Of a DNA stretch of 6,766 nt, positions 1 to 5,570 are shown in pieces. The stretch is from Candidatus Bathyarchaeota archaeon (GTDB lineage: Archaea > Thermoproteota > Bathyarchaeia > Bathyarchaeales > Bathyarchaeaceae). The stretch spans positions 776,619 through 783,384 of the forward strand of contig CP070749.1 in the NCBI GenBank assembly GCA_020348365.1, written 5' to 3'. A program made the position numbers and the translations under genes. Below the pieces are notes generated by a model that saw only the letters and a program-made list of their open reading frames with translations, was not told the DNA's origin and made no database searches. How positions within the stretch are numbered: position 1 is the stretch's first letter; each line of letters starts with the position of its first letter.

Positions 1-124
1 GAGAAAACAGTTTCACTCAGGTGTATCATTCAATAAAGGCTGACAGGGTGATGCATGCGCGGAGAAACATTGGAAAAGAGGGGGTTCGTGTGGGGGCATC
101 CTCGGTTTGCTTGAGCTAATCTTT
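1..124. other. Non-coding 3' flank of dph6; no gene supported
   Basis: This stretch lies beyond the stop codon of the minus-strand dph6 gene and runs to the window edge. Neither strand has a convincing reading frame. The longest minus-strand candidate, starting near 99, is a proline-rich run of about 28 codons without database-like motifs. The minus strand has a short pyrimidine-rich segment (CCCCTCTTTTCC, about 72-83) that could help termination after dph6, but it is not a clear T-run terminator. No tRNA or repeat structure was recognised. Confidence 0.5.
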
Positions 125-799
125 TCAGTCCTTGTCAACGAGCTCAGCTCTCTTCACAAGCAGATGTCCAGCTTGATTCTCCCAAACCTTCTCAGTCTGA
201 AGTAGCTTTATCCTCTTCTCAAAAAAGGACGTGTTAAGAACCAGAGTTTCGTATTCACCACCTTCCCCGACTGCGGACACCTGATATCTCCTATTCAGTC
301 TGACAAGATCTTGTATTGCTGCTGAATCAATTCTTCTTCCAAGCCAGCTCTCGTCAAAACCGTATGCGTACACCCCGACGAAAATAGTTTCGAAGTGGAG
401 GCTAATCATCTCTTTCAAAAGAGCAATGGGATCCTCACACCAGAGAGGAGCGATAGACTTCAGATTCAGTTCTCGGCAGATTGTGTCGATCCGCGTCTTC
501 TGATAAGCGGATAGTATGGCTCCGGACACAACTCCATCGATGTCAAGAGTCGCGAGCAGATCCTTGAGATCTTCGACCTCAACCTCTTTGACTCCTGATG
601 TTTCGTTCTTCACTAGCGGGATTCCAACTGCTTCCGCTACTAGATCGGCCAAGTGGATGTTGACGGAGTGGAACATCCAGCTGTCTTTTCGTTGTGGAAT
701 CATAGTCACAAGATACTTCACCTCATGCTTCTGTCTTAGAGCGCGATGTAGAGCCAACGTAGAATCCTTGCCGCCAGTGATCAACGCTGCGACACGCAT
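125..799 (-). CDS. dph6: Diphthine--ammonia ligase (Dph6-type ATP pyrophosphatase)
   Basis: Predicted to catalyse the last step of diphthamide synthesis: the ATP-dependent amidation of diphthine on the conserved histidine of elongation factor 2, in the cytosol. The 224-residue length is normal for the archaeal family (ATP_bind_4 / MJ0570-like). The N-terminus carries the PP-loop TGGKDS at residues 8-13, the nucleotide-binding signature of N-type ATP pyrophosphatases, with T in place of the common S. Further family hallmarks are SGAILSAYQKTR (92-103), APLW (117-120), DESWLGRRID (149-158) and EGGEYET (179-185). The ATG at 799 places the PP-loop right at the start, as expected, and no ribosome binding site is evident. 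A TATA-like box centred about 29 nt upstream suggests a leaderless mRNA. It lies 36 nt downstream of the geranylgeranyl reductase on the same strand. The family is clear from the motifs; the exact role rests on family knowledge. Confidence 0.9.
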   Translation of the reverse strand: MRVAALITGGKDSTLALHRALRQKHEVKYLVTMIPQRKDSWMFHSVNIHLADLVAEAVGIPLVKNETSGVKEVEVEDLKDLLATLDIDGVVSGAILSAYQKTRIDTICRELNLKSIAPLWCEDPIALLKEMISLHFETIFVGVYAYGFDESWLGRRIDSAAIQDLVRLNRRYQVSAVGEGGEYETLVLNTSFFEKRIKLLQTEKVWENQAGHLLVKRAELVDKD

Positions 800-823
800 G
801 CTAGGTATGCAGTCTCAACATTC

Positions 824-831
824 TTTATAAG
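824..831 (-). promoter_or_regulatory. Candidate TATA box for dph6 (leaderless)
   Basis: The minus strand reads CTTATAAAG around 823-831, an archaeal TATA-like box in the 36-nt gap between the reductase stop codon (836-838) and the dph6 ATG (799). Its centre is about 29 nt upstream of the ATG, the usual TATA-to-start distance in archaea, so transcription would begin at or next to the start codon. This agrees with the absence of a ribosome binding site. The position is seen in the sequence; promoter activity is inferred. Confidence 0.5.
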
Positions 832-835
832 TTGT

Positions 836-2206
836 CTATCTCTGTTTCTGCCAGCGCTCTGCTTCCTCAATCAGACTCTGTGCCCTTCTTCTCCAAGGCT
901 CGAATCCTTTAGCGGAAGCAGGGTAATCTTCATAATGCTGACGCACTCGCTTCAAGAGGGCTGCCGCGTCACGCAATTTCTTGAGGAAGCTGAGTTTTCT
1001 CAATCCCCTGAAAAACCGAACAGCCTTTTCTGTGATATTCAGTCGAGCATCTCCACCCATGCTAGCCGTAAGAAGGTCTTCTTCAGTGATTAAACGATGT
1101 TCCATCACGTAATCCAACCCCTCATCTCCCAGTCCCTGAAGTAGAAGACGGAAAACGTCCAAACCTGCTTGCTTGGCTCCGTAAGAATGCATGTACCTGA
1201 TGTTGTAAGACCATAACGCGTCTCTACTTGCGTCTCCTTTCTCAATCGCCTCAAGGATTGTCTCTCCAGCGCTGGCTCCACCCCTCATTGACGGTCCCAT
1301 TCCACCACCGTGAATCGGGTTCACCTGACAGGCTGCGTCTCCAACTATCACAATGCCATTTCCCGTCATGCAATCAAGCGGACGCCTCGTTGGATCATAC
1401 CATGTCCCAGCATCGATGAGCGATGAACCAACAAACAAGGGGAGAGACAAGAAGTTCTTGTAAAACTGGTTTCTTGGTTTCGGAAAATCTCCGGACATTG
1501 CAACTCCTAAGCCCACATTAACATTATTCTCGCCTTCCGCGAAGAACCACGAATAGCCTCCCGGCGCCCACTCTTGGCTAAGGTATATCTCACAAAAATC
1601 CGGTTGAGATACTTGTTCTTTCAATTCTCGAATCTCACGGTAAACAACACACACATCGCTGATGTCGATAGTTGCCTGGACACCAATCTCTGGAGGAAGC
1701 TTCTTCCGCAAAACCGCTGAATAACCACTTGCATCAACAACAATCTGACCGAATAGCTTCAACTTCTCTTCTGTTTTCAAGCCCTTTGCAGAGATGCCTG
1801 TGACAAAATCGTTCTGTATTACCGGTTCCAAGACGAGGGAGGATTCAAATAACGTCGCGCCCGCATCAATAGCGTCTTTCAGCAATCTTTGTCCGAAAAG
1901 ACGGCGGTTGATGATGAAACCGTAGAGCCTTTCACCCTTGACCTCAAAGACATTTTTCCTATCAGGTGAATGTATCCTGACACCCATCATAGTTCGCTCG
2001 AGCTCTTCTCCTACAGGATAGTCTATTCCGAGGTCATCGAAGTGATGCTTCCCGATAGCGTCCCCACAAACCTTCTGTCCAATCTCTTCCTTCTTCTTCC
2101 GATCAATGAGACAGACGTTAAGACCTGCATCTGCTATGGTCTTCGCGGCCAAGCAACCGCCAGTTCCTGCACCAACTACGATCACATCGAACTTCTTCAA
2201 TAGCAT
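836..2206 (-). CDS. Geranylgeranyl reductase family FAD-dependent oxidoreductase
   Basis: Predicted FAD-dependent reductase that saturates double bonds of geranylgeranyl chains, most likely those of archaeal ether lipids, at the membrane surface. From the ATG at 2206 the protein has 456 residues, typical for the family. Visible in order: Rossmann motif GAGTGG at 12-17 after the strand FDVIVV; the acidic end of the second strand, LIDR (33-36); KVCGD (45-49), matching the conserved CG region near the active site; YSWFFA (218-223), matching the YxWxFP substrate-pocket signature with the final P replaced by A; GDAACQVNPIHGGG (289-302), the second FAD-binding motif; and a basic, helical C-terminus. 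A GTG at 2236 would add 10 residues. I prefer the ATG because the Rossmann strand usually starts within a few residues, but AGAGGT directly abuts it and gives no useful ribosome binding spacing. A related FAD reductase acting on another isoprenoid, such as a quinone tail, cannot be excluded. Confidence 0.85.
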   Translation of the reverse strand: MLLKKFDVIVVGAGTGGCLAAKTIADAGLNVCLIDRKKKEEIGQKVCGDAIGKHHFDDLGIDYPVGEELERTMMGVRIHSPDRKNVFEVKGERLYGFIINRRLFGQRLLKDAIDAGATLFESSLVLEPVIQNDFVTGISAKGLKTEEKLKLFGQIVVDASGYSAVLRKKLPPEIGVQATIDISDVCVVYREIRELKEQVSQPDFCEIYLSQEWAPGGYSWFFAEGENNVNVGLGVAMSGDFPKPRNQFYKNFLSLPLFVGSSLIDAGTWYDPTRRPLDCMTGNGIVIVGDAACQVNPIHGGGMGPSMRGGASAGETILEAIEKGDASRDALWSYNIRYMHSYGAKQAGLDVFRLLLQGLGDEGLDYVMEHRLITEEDLLTASMGGDARLNITEKAVRFFRGLRKLSFLKKLRDAAALLKRVRQHYEDYPASAKGFEPWRRRAQSLIEEAERWQKQR

Positions 2207-2227
2207 ACCTCTAGCACGCTTTTCTTC

Positions 2228-2274
2228 ATTATACACTCATAACGTTTACTGTGCATTCCCGCAGCACATAAATA
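2228..2274 (-). promoter_or_regulatory. Candidate promoter region of the geranylgeranyl reductase gene
   Basis: Two TATA-like elements are present on the minus strand. TATTTATG (2267-2274) would put transcription start near 2243, giving a short leader before the GTG at 2236 or about 37 nt before the ATG at 2206. TATAAT (2228-2233) lies about 24 nt upstream of the ATG at 2206 and would fit a leaderless transcript starting there. The sequence alone does not decide which is used, and the choice bears on the true start codon. Confidence 0.35.
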
Positions 2275-2400
2275 CTGCAATGCAAACATCGGCATGTGCG
2301 GGCATAAGATAACCAACACGTTCTCCGTAAGTATGCATTTCAGGTCTCAATTGTGGTCTAACGCGCACTTGTCAGTCGCCTTTTAGATGGATTCGCAACC

Positions 2401-2408
2401 TTTATAAC
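2401..2408 (+). promoter_or_regulatory. TATA box for the L3-L4-L23 unit
   Basis: TTTATAAC is a near-consensus archaeal TATA box located 52 nt upstream of the L3 start codon. With the usual spacing, transcription would begin near 2430, giving a leader of about 30 nt. It is the only strong plus-strand TATA-like element I see in the divergent region between the reductase and L3, and so is probably the promoter for L3, L4 and L23 together. A short inverted repeat lies just downstream at 2415-2428. Confidence 0.55.
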
Positions 2409-2414
2409 TCAACA

Positions 2415-2428
2415 TTCTTATTCAAGAA
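2415..2428. repeat. Short inverted repeat downstream of the L3 TATA box
   Basis: TTCTT-ATTC-AAGAA is a perfect 5-bp inverted repeat with a 4-nt spacer. It sits between the TATA box and the predicted transcription start of the L3 unit, where archaeal repressors often bind. The short arms and A/T-rich composition make chance occurrence plausible, so an operator role is only a suggestion. Confidence 0.25.
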
Positions 2429-2459
2429 GACGCAACTACACTCCCTAGAAGGCTTTATT

Positions 2460-3470
2460 ATGGGTCATCGAAAAAAGCACGCGCCAAGACGCGGTTCCCT
2501 AGCCTATCTGCCCAGAGGGCGAGCTGCACGAGAGATCGCCAGAATACGCAACTGGCCAATGGTAGAAGAAGGCCCGGCCCTACTAGGGTTTGCAGGATAC
2601 AAAGCTGGGATGACCCATGTCTTTTTGATGGATGACAAAGAAGGCTCACCAAAATTCGGTCAGGAAGTGATGCACTCAGTCACAGTTGTGGACGCCCCAC
2701 CTATACTAGTGTGCGCCCTAAAAGCCTACATCAAAAAACAATCAAACCGACATACATTCACCGAAGCTTGGATGAAAGATGCGCCCAAAGATCTCAAGCG
2801 AGTCTTCACACTCCCAGAAAACTTCAACCCTGAAAACGCCCTGAAGAAGATGAAGGAGAACCTCGACAGGATTGAAGAGTTCCGCTTGGTGGTTGCCACT
2901 CAGCCGAGAATGGCTGCAGGCGTTCCAAGGAAGAAACCAGATCTGATGGAGATCAAAGTTGGTGGAGGTTCTATCCAAGAGCAGTTCGAATACGCGGAGA
3001 AACTGCTTGGAAAGACGGTTTCAATAATAAACGTGTTCAAAGAAGGCCAATTTGTAGATGTCATTTCAGTAACGAAGGGAAAGGGCTTCCAAGGACCAGT
3101 GAAGCGCTGGGGCGTAAAGATTCTGCCACGCAAGTCTCGAAAGACAAAGAGGGGCGTAGCGGTAATCGGGCCATGGCACCCCACAAGAGTCCTCTACACC
3201 GTCCCAAGAGCGGGGCAGATGGGCTACTTCCAACGCACAGAATACAACAAGCGCATTCTAAAAATCGGTGCAGACGGAAAGGAGATTACTCCCGACGGAG
3301 GATTCCTACGCTACGGTCTCGTTAGAGGAACATACATCCTGATGGAGGGAAGTCTACCAGGACCGGCAAAACGCCTCATCCGACTGCGATACCCATTTCG
3401 CCCTCCAAAAGAGGTTCCAGAGGCGCCGCCGAAGCTAACCCAAATATCCCTTGAGTCACCACAGGGCTAA
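2460..3470 (+). CDS. rpl3: 50S ribosomal protein L3 (uL3), archaeal type
   Basis: Large-subunit protein that binds 23S rRNA early in assembly and reaches the peptidyl transferase centre. The 336 residues match the longer archaeal/eukaryotic form; bacterial L3 is about 210. The N-terminus is the archaeal signature MGHRKKHAPRRGSLAYLPRG (1-20), followed by GFAGYKAGMTHV (43-54). The core VTKGKGFQGPVKRWGVK (204-220) and GPWHPTRV (237-244) form the extension near the catalytic centre, with W239 and H240 at the 'W-finger' position; AGQMGYFQRTEYNKRI (251-266) follows. The ATG at 2460 matches the family N-terminus exactly. A weak AGAAGG (2447-2452) may serve as ribosome binding site. It is the first gene of a tight L3-L4-L23 run, with L4 starting 16 nt after its stop. 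I see no frameshift or missing domain. Confidence 0.97.
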   Translation: MGHRKKHAPRRGSLAYLPRGRAAREIARIRNWPMVEEGPALLGFAGYKAGMTHVFLMDDKEGSPKFGQEVMHSVTVVDAPPILVCALKAYIKKQSNRHTFTEAWMKDAPKDLKRVFTLPENFNPENALKKMKENLDRIEEFRLVVATQPRMAAGVPRKKPDLMEIKVGGGSIQEQFEYAEKLLGKTVSIINVFKEGQFVDVISVTKGKGFQGPVKRWGVKILPRKSRKTKRGVAVIGPWHPTRVLYTVPRAGQMGYFQRTEYNKRILKIGADGKEITPDGGFLRYGLVRGTYILMEGSLPGPAKRLIRLRYPFRPPKEVPEAPPKLTQISLESPQG

Positions 3471-3472
3471 AC

Positions 3473-3476
3473 GAGG
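3473..3476 (+). promoter_or_regulatory. Ribosome binding site deciding the L4 start
   Basis: GAGG in the L3-L4 gap stands 10 nt before the ATG at 3487, a suitable Shine-Dalgarno spacing. This supports the ATG over a longer in-frame reading from the TTG at 3451, which would overlap the end of L3 and add 12 residues unlike any L4 N-terminus. Confidence 0.5.
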
Positions 3477-3486
3477 TTGTCGGAGA

Positions 3487-4266
3487 ATGGGAAAAAGATC
3501 AGCAAAAATCTTCGGCATCAATGGCGAAGTCAAAGGTAAAGCCCGCATCCCCCAAATCTTCAAAACGCCAGTAAGACCAGACGTGATAAAACGGGCAGTC
3601 ATTGCGCTTCAATCCCACCGTTTCCAACCGCAGGGGAGAGCCCCTCACGCTGGAAAAAGAACCACAGCCGAATCCCGGGGCGTGGGCCTAGGAATCTCAC
3701 GCATCCCACGAATCAAGGGGGGCGCACGGGCCGCCCTCGCCCCTAGCACGGTTGGCGGTCGGAGGACACACCCGCCCAAATCCGAAAAGAAGATCGAGAA
3801 GAAGATCCCAAAGAAGGAGATGCGTCTGGCGCTGCGCTCGGCCGTAGCAGCCACAGCATCCAGAGAGATTGTAGCATCCAGAGGACATATAGTATATGAC
3901 GTGCCAGACTTCCCACTCGTCGTCACGGACGAGCTTCAGCAGTTGAAGAAGACTAGGGACGTAAGAGACGCCCTGATTCGACTAGGAGTCTGGTCTGACG
4001 TGTACAGGGTTAAGGAAAGCAAGAACATCCGAGCTGGAAGAGGCAAGACTCGGGGCAGACGGAAGAAGCAGGCTGTCGGTCCGCTGATAGTGATCACCGA
4101 AAATGAAGGCGTCGTGGAGGCGGCACGCAATCTACCAGGAGTAGATATCACCGTCGTTAACAGCTTAAACGCCGAGCTTCTTGCCCCAGGAACCCACTCA
4201 GGAAGACTAACCTTGTGGACCAACTCGGCGTTTGAAACGGTGGATGGAATGTTTGGAGATAACTAA
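3487..4266 (+). CDS. rpl4: 50S ribosomal protein L4 (uL4), archaeal L4/L1e type
   Basis: Large-subunit protein that binds 23S rRNA and sends a basic loop into the wall of the peptide exit tunnel. At 259 residues it has normal archaeal length. Visible parts: N-terminal strand KIFGINGEV (7-15) and IFKTPVRPDVIKRAV (24-38); the tunnel loop, rich in G, R and P (about 46-95), including SRGVGLGISRIPRIKGG (63-79); a lysine-rich stretch KSEKKIEKKIPKKE (98-111) leading into a helix; and the archaeal/eukaryotic block SDVYRVKESKNIRAGRGKTRGRRKK (170-194). The C-terminal fold contains PLIVITENEG (199-208) and VDITVVNSLNAELLAPG (219-235). I chose the ATG at 3487 because MGKRSAKIFG fits the family and a GAGG precedes it. 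It follows L3 by 16 nt and precedes L23 by 2 nt, so co-transcription is very likely. Confidence 0.96.
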   Translation: MGKRSAKIFGINGEVKGKARIPQIFKTPVRPDVIKRAVIALQSHRFQPQGRAPHAGKRTTAESRGVGLGISRIPRIKGGARAALAPSTVGGRRTHPPKSEKKIEKKIPKKEMRLALRSAVAATASREIVASRGHIVYDVPDFPLVVTDELQQLKKTRDVRDALIRLGVWSDVYRVKESKNIRAGRGKTRGRRKKQAVGPLIVITENEGVVEAARNLPGVDITVVNSLNAELLAPGTHSGRLTLWTNSAFETVDGMFGDN

Positions 4267-4268
4267 TC

Positions 4269-4529
4269 ATGGATCCCTACGCTGTAGTCCTGTATCCCCT
4301 GATGACTGAAGCTGCCAGCCGAATGATAGAGACCGAGAACAAACTCGTCTTCATCGTTAGTATAAAGGCCACAAGAACCGAAGTCAGAAGGGCGGTTGAG
4401 GAACTCTACGAGGTTGTAGTTGAAAAAGTCAACACATCGATCACCCCCAAGGGTGAAAAGAAGGCCTTCGTAAAGCTTCACCCAGAGTACAGAGCATCAG
4501 ATGTTGCGATAAGACTCGGCATTCTATAG
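4269..4529 (+). CDS. rpl23: 50S ribosomal protein L23 (uL23), archaeal type
   Basis: Small 23S rRNA-binding protein at the mouth of the exit tunnel, the docking site for the signal recognition particle and other nascent-chain factors. The 86 residues are the normal archaeal length. Conserved features are the opening YAVVLYPLMTEAASRMIE (4-21), with the P-x-x-TE element of the family; KLVFIVSIKATRTEVRRAVEELY (25-47), the strand-helix that contacts rRNA; VEKVNTSITPKGEKKAFVKL (51-70), with the basic strand; and the ending DVAIRLGIL (78-86). The start lies 2 nt after the L4 stop. GGAGAT at 4255-4260, inside the end of L4, is its likely ribosome binding site, pointing to translational coupling. It is the last gene of the tight L3-L4-L23 run; a 151-nt gap with a new promoter follows. 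Confidence 0.95.
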   Translation: MDPYAVVLYPLMTEAASRMIETENKLVFIVSIKATRTEVRRAVEELYEVVVEKVNTSITPKGEKKAFVKLHPEYRASDVAIRLGIL

Positions 4530-4545
4530 CATCGCATAATCTAAC

Positions 4546-4559
4546 CACATGCAAATGTG
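4546..4559 (+). other. Small hairpin after L23 (possible 3'-end element)
   Basis: CACAT-GCAA-ATGTG forms a perfect 5-bp stem closed by a GCAA (GNRA-type) tetraloop, beginning 16 nt after the L23 stop codon. It could protect or help form the 3' end of the L3-L4-L23 transcript, but no T-run follows and the stem is short. Chance formation is quite possible. Confidence 0.2.
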
Positions 4560-4569
4560 CGCGCCAGAG

Positions 4570-4577
4570 TTTAAATA
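4570..4577 (+). promoter_or_regulatory. Consensus TATA box for L2
   Basis: TTTAAATA is an exact match to the archaeal TATA consensus, in the 151-nt gap between L23 and L2. Transcription would start near 4600, giving a leader of about 80 nt before the L2 ATG at 4681. This implies that L2 can be transcribed separately from L3-L4-L23, which is unusual for genes normally packed together. The last 4 bases of the box lie inside the palindrome AATAGGCCTATT (4574-4585). Confidence 0.6.
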
Positions 4578-4585
4578 GGCCTATT
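4574..4585. repeat. 12-bp perfect palindrome overlapping the L2 TATA box
   Basis: AATAGGCCTATT is a perfect 12-bp palindrome covering the 3' half of the L2 TATA box and the bases just after it. Protein binding there would block TBP, so it is a candidate operator. A 12-bp palindrome is expected about once or twice by chance in a window of this size, so its location is the main argument. Confidence 0.3.
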
Positions 4586-4665
4586 AGTATCCAAGGCATG
4601 CAAGCGTTCGAGATAAACGGGACAAATCATCCATAATCATACATGCTCAGACAAGTCATAAAACA

Positions 4666-4671
4666 AGAGGA
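4666..4671 (+). promoter_or_regulatory. Ribosome binding site of L2
   Basis: AGAGGA lies 9 nt before the L2 ATG at 4681, good Shine-Dalgarno spacing. It favours this ATG over the nearby ATGs at 4643 and 4673, which are in another frame that stops inside L2. Confidence 0.55.
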
Positions 4672-4680
4672 CATGAAGCT

Positions 4681-5415
4681 ATGGGAAAGCGAATTCGCGT
4701 TCAGAGACGGGGCAGAGGAACCTCAACCTTCAGAGCATCCACCCACAAGAGAATAGCACCGGTTCAATACCCATCTACAACCGAGAAACAACGGGAAGGC
4801 GTGGTTCATGGCAAGGTCTTCGAAATCCTCCACGAACCTGGAAGAGGTGCGCCCCTGGCTTCAGTGAAACTCGAAACTGGAGAAAACCACCACATGGTTG
4901 TCCCAGAAGGAACATATGAAGGGCAAGAGATCCAAATCGGAAGCAACGCTTCTATAGATGTCGGCAACATACTTCCTCTGGGTAGAATCCCGGAAGGCAC
5001 AATGGTATGCAACATCGAACTCTCCCCTGACGACGGAGGAAAGATGGTGCGCTCCTCAGGCGCCTACGCCTCAGTAGTAGCTCACACACAAGAGGGAACA
5101 ATCATAAAACTACCCTCTGGAAAAAGCCGATATGTGAACGACCTCTGTCGGGCAACAGTCGGCGTTGTCTCTGGGGCTGGACGAGTTGAAAAACCATTTC
5201 TAAAGGCGGGCCGCAAATTCCATCTGAAGAAGGCAAAGGGACATTTGTACCCACGAACGCGAGGGAGAGCGATGATAGCTGCAGCACATCCCTATGGAAG
5301 CAGCAAGAGAGGGGCACGTAAGGTAACCACCGTCTCACGCCACGCTCCACCCGGGAAGAAGGTTGGTCTGATCGCAGCCAGAGGTGCAGGTCGCAGAAAG
5401 AGGAAGAGACGCTGA
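4681..5415 (+). CDS. rpl2: 50S ribosomal protein L2 (uL2), archaeal type
   Basis: Core large-subunit protein that binds 23S rRNA, supports subunit joining and lies near the peptidyl transferase centre. The 244 residues match the archaeal length of about 240; bacterial L2 is about 275. The N-terminus MGKRIRVQRRGRGTSTFR (1-18) is the archaeal signature. An OB-like middle domain follows (about 40-110), then the SH3-like domain with SSGAYASVVAH (125-135), KLPSGKSRYVN (143-153) and GVVSGAGRVEKPFLKAG (161-177). The C-terminus has YPRTRGRAM (190-198) and TTVSRHAPPGKKVGLIAARGAGR (216-238), with a very basic end. One oddity is IAAAHPYGSS at 199-208, where relatives usually have a form of (V)DHPxGGG: the conserved His203 remains, but the GGG has become GSS. 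It stands apart from L23 by 151 nt with its own TATA box, and is followed by EF-1A, where S19 is expected. Confidence 0.96.
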   Translation: MGKRIRVQRRGRGTSTFRASTHKRIAPVQYPSTTEKQREGVVHGKVFEILHEPGRGAPLASVKLETGENHHMVVPEGTYEGQEIQIGSNASIDVGNILPLGRIPEGTMVCNIELSPDDGGKMVRSSGAYASVVAHTQEGTIIKLPSGKSRYVNDLCRATVGVVSGAGRVEKPFLKAGRKFHLKKAKGHLYPRTRGRAMIAAAHPYGSSKRGARKVTTVSRHAPPGKKVGLIAARGAGRRKRKRR

Positions 5416-5487
5416 AACAAACATGCCAGCGTCCTTAAACAATGCAGAATGCTTCTCTGACTACTTGGTATGCGTGCACCAGTAAAC

Positions 5488-5495
5488 TTTATCTA
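5488..5495 (+). promoter_or_regulatory. Candidate TATA box for EF-1A
   Basis: TTTATCTA, preceded by the purine-rich GTAAAC that could act as a BRE, lies in the 155-nt gap between L2 and EF-1A. The predicted start is near 5518, giving a leader of about 50 nt before the ATG at 5571. The box differs from the consensus at one or two positions. EF-1A is normally among the most strongly expressed genes, so a separate promoter is expected. Confidence 0.5.
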
Positions 5496-5498
5496 ATT

Positions 5499-5516
5499 GA
5501 ACAAACAGTCTTGTTC
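5499..5516. repeat. 18-bp inverted repeat at the EF-1A transcription start
   Basis: GAACAA-ACAGTC-TTGTTC has perfect 6-bp arms around a 6-nt spacer. It starts 4 nt after the candidate TATA box and ends at the predicted transcription start. This is a classic place for an archaeal repressor site. If transcription begins earlier, it would instead form a hairpin at the 5' end of the mRNA. Function is inferred from position only. Confidence 0.3.
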
Positions 5517-5534
5517 TACGACCTTCACAAAATT

Positions 5535-5564
5535 GGAGGAAGAAATCAGAAAGGCTGTGGAGGA
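5535..5564 (+). promoter_or_regulatory. Tandem Shine-Dalgarno motifs before EF-1A
   Basis: Two identical GGAGGA motifs occur at 5535-5540 and 5559-5564 in a purine-rich leader. The second is 6 nt from the ATG at 5571 and is the likely functional ribosome binding site. The first may act as a standby site or serve a tiny frame that ends on the EF-1A start codon. The strong motif fixes the EF-1A start. Confidence 0.55.
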
Positions 5565-5570
5565 TAAGAA

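Noticed and set aside
51..60. ATGCATGCGC, repeated at 6615-6624
   Set aside because: The second copy encodes part of the conserved MHAH stretch of EF-1A. Two copies of a self-complementary-rich 10-mer with unrelated surroundings are best explained by chance.
78..99. GGGGGTTCGTGTGGGGGC, resembling a tRNA T-loop
   Set aside because: The flanks cannot pair as a T-stem (G-runs on both sides), and no acceptor or anticodon arms are present on either strand.
8..99. Minus-strand frame of about 28 codons from an ATG at 99
   Set aside because: It is very short and proline/cysteine-rich, with no ribosome binding site at good spacing and no family resemblance.
516..830. Plus-strand open frame of 104 codons
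   Set aside because: It lies antisense to dph6, which has clear family motifs. The translation is low-complexity, serine/arginine-rich and without recognisable domains.
2900..3184. Minus-strand open frame of 94 codons
   Set aside because: It lies entirely antisense to the conserved core of L3 and has no recognisable motif.
3451..3486. Longer L4 starting at TTG 3451 and overlapping the end of L3
   Set aside because: The 12 extra residues do not resemble an L4 N-terminus. The ATG at 3487 gives the family start MGKRSAKIFG and has a GAGG at suitable distance.
4643..4731. Alternative frame with ATGs at 4643 and 4673 before L2
   Set aside because: This frame runs into the L2 gene in another phase and soon stops. 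The AGAGGA spacing and the conserved N-terminus support the L2 ATG at 4681.
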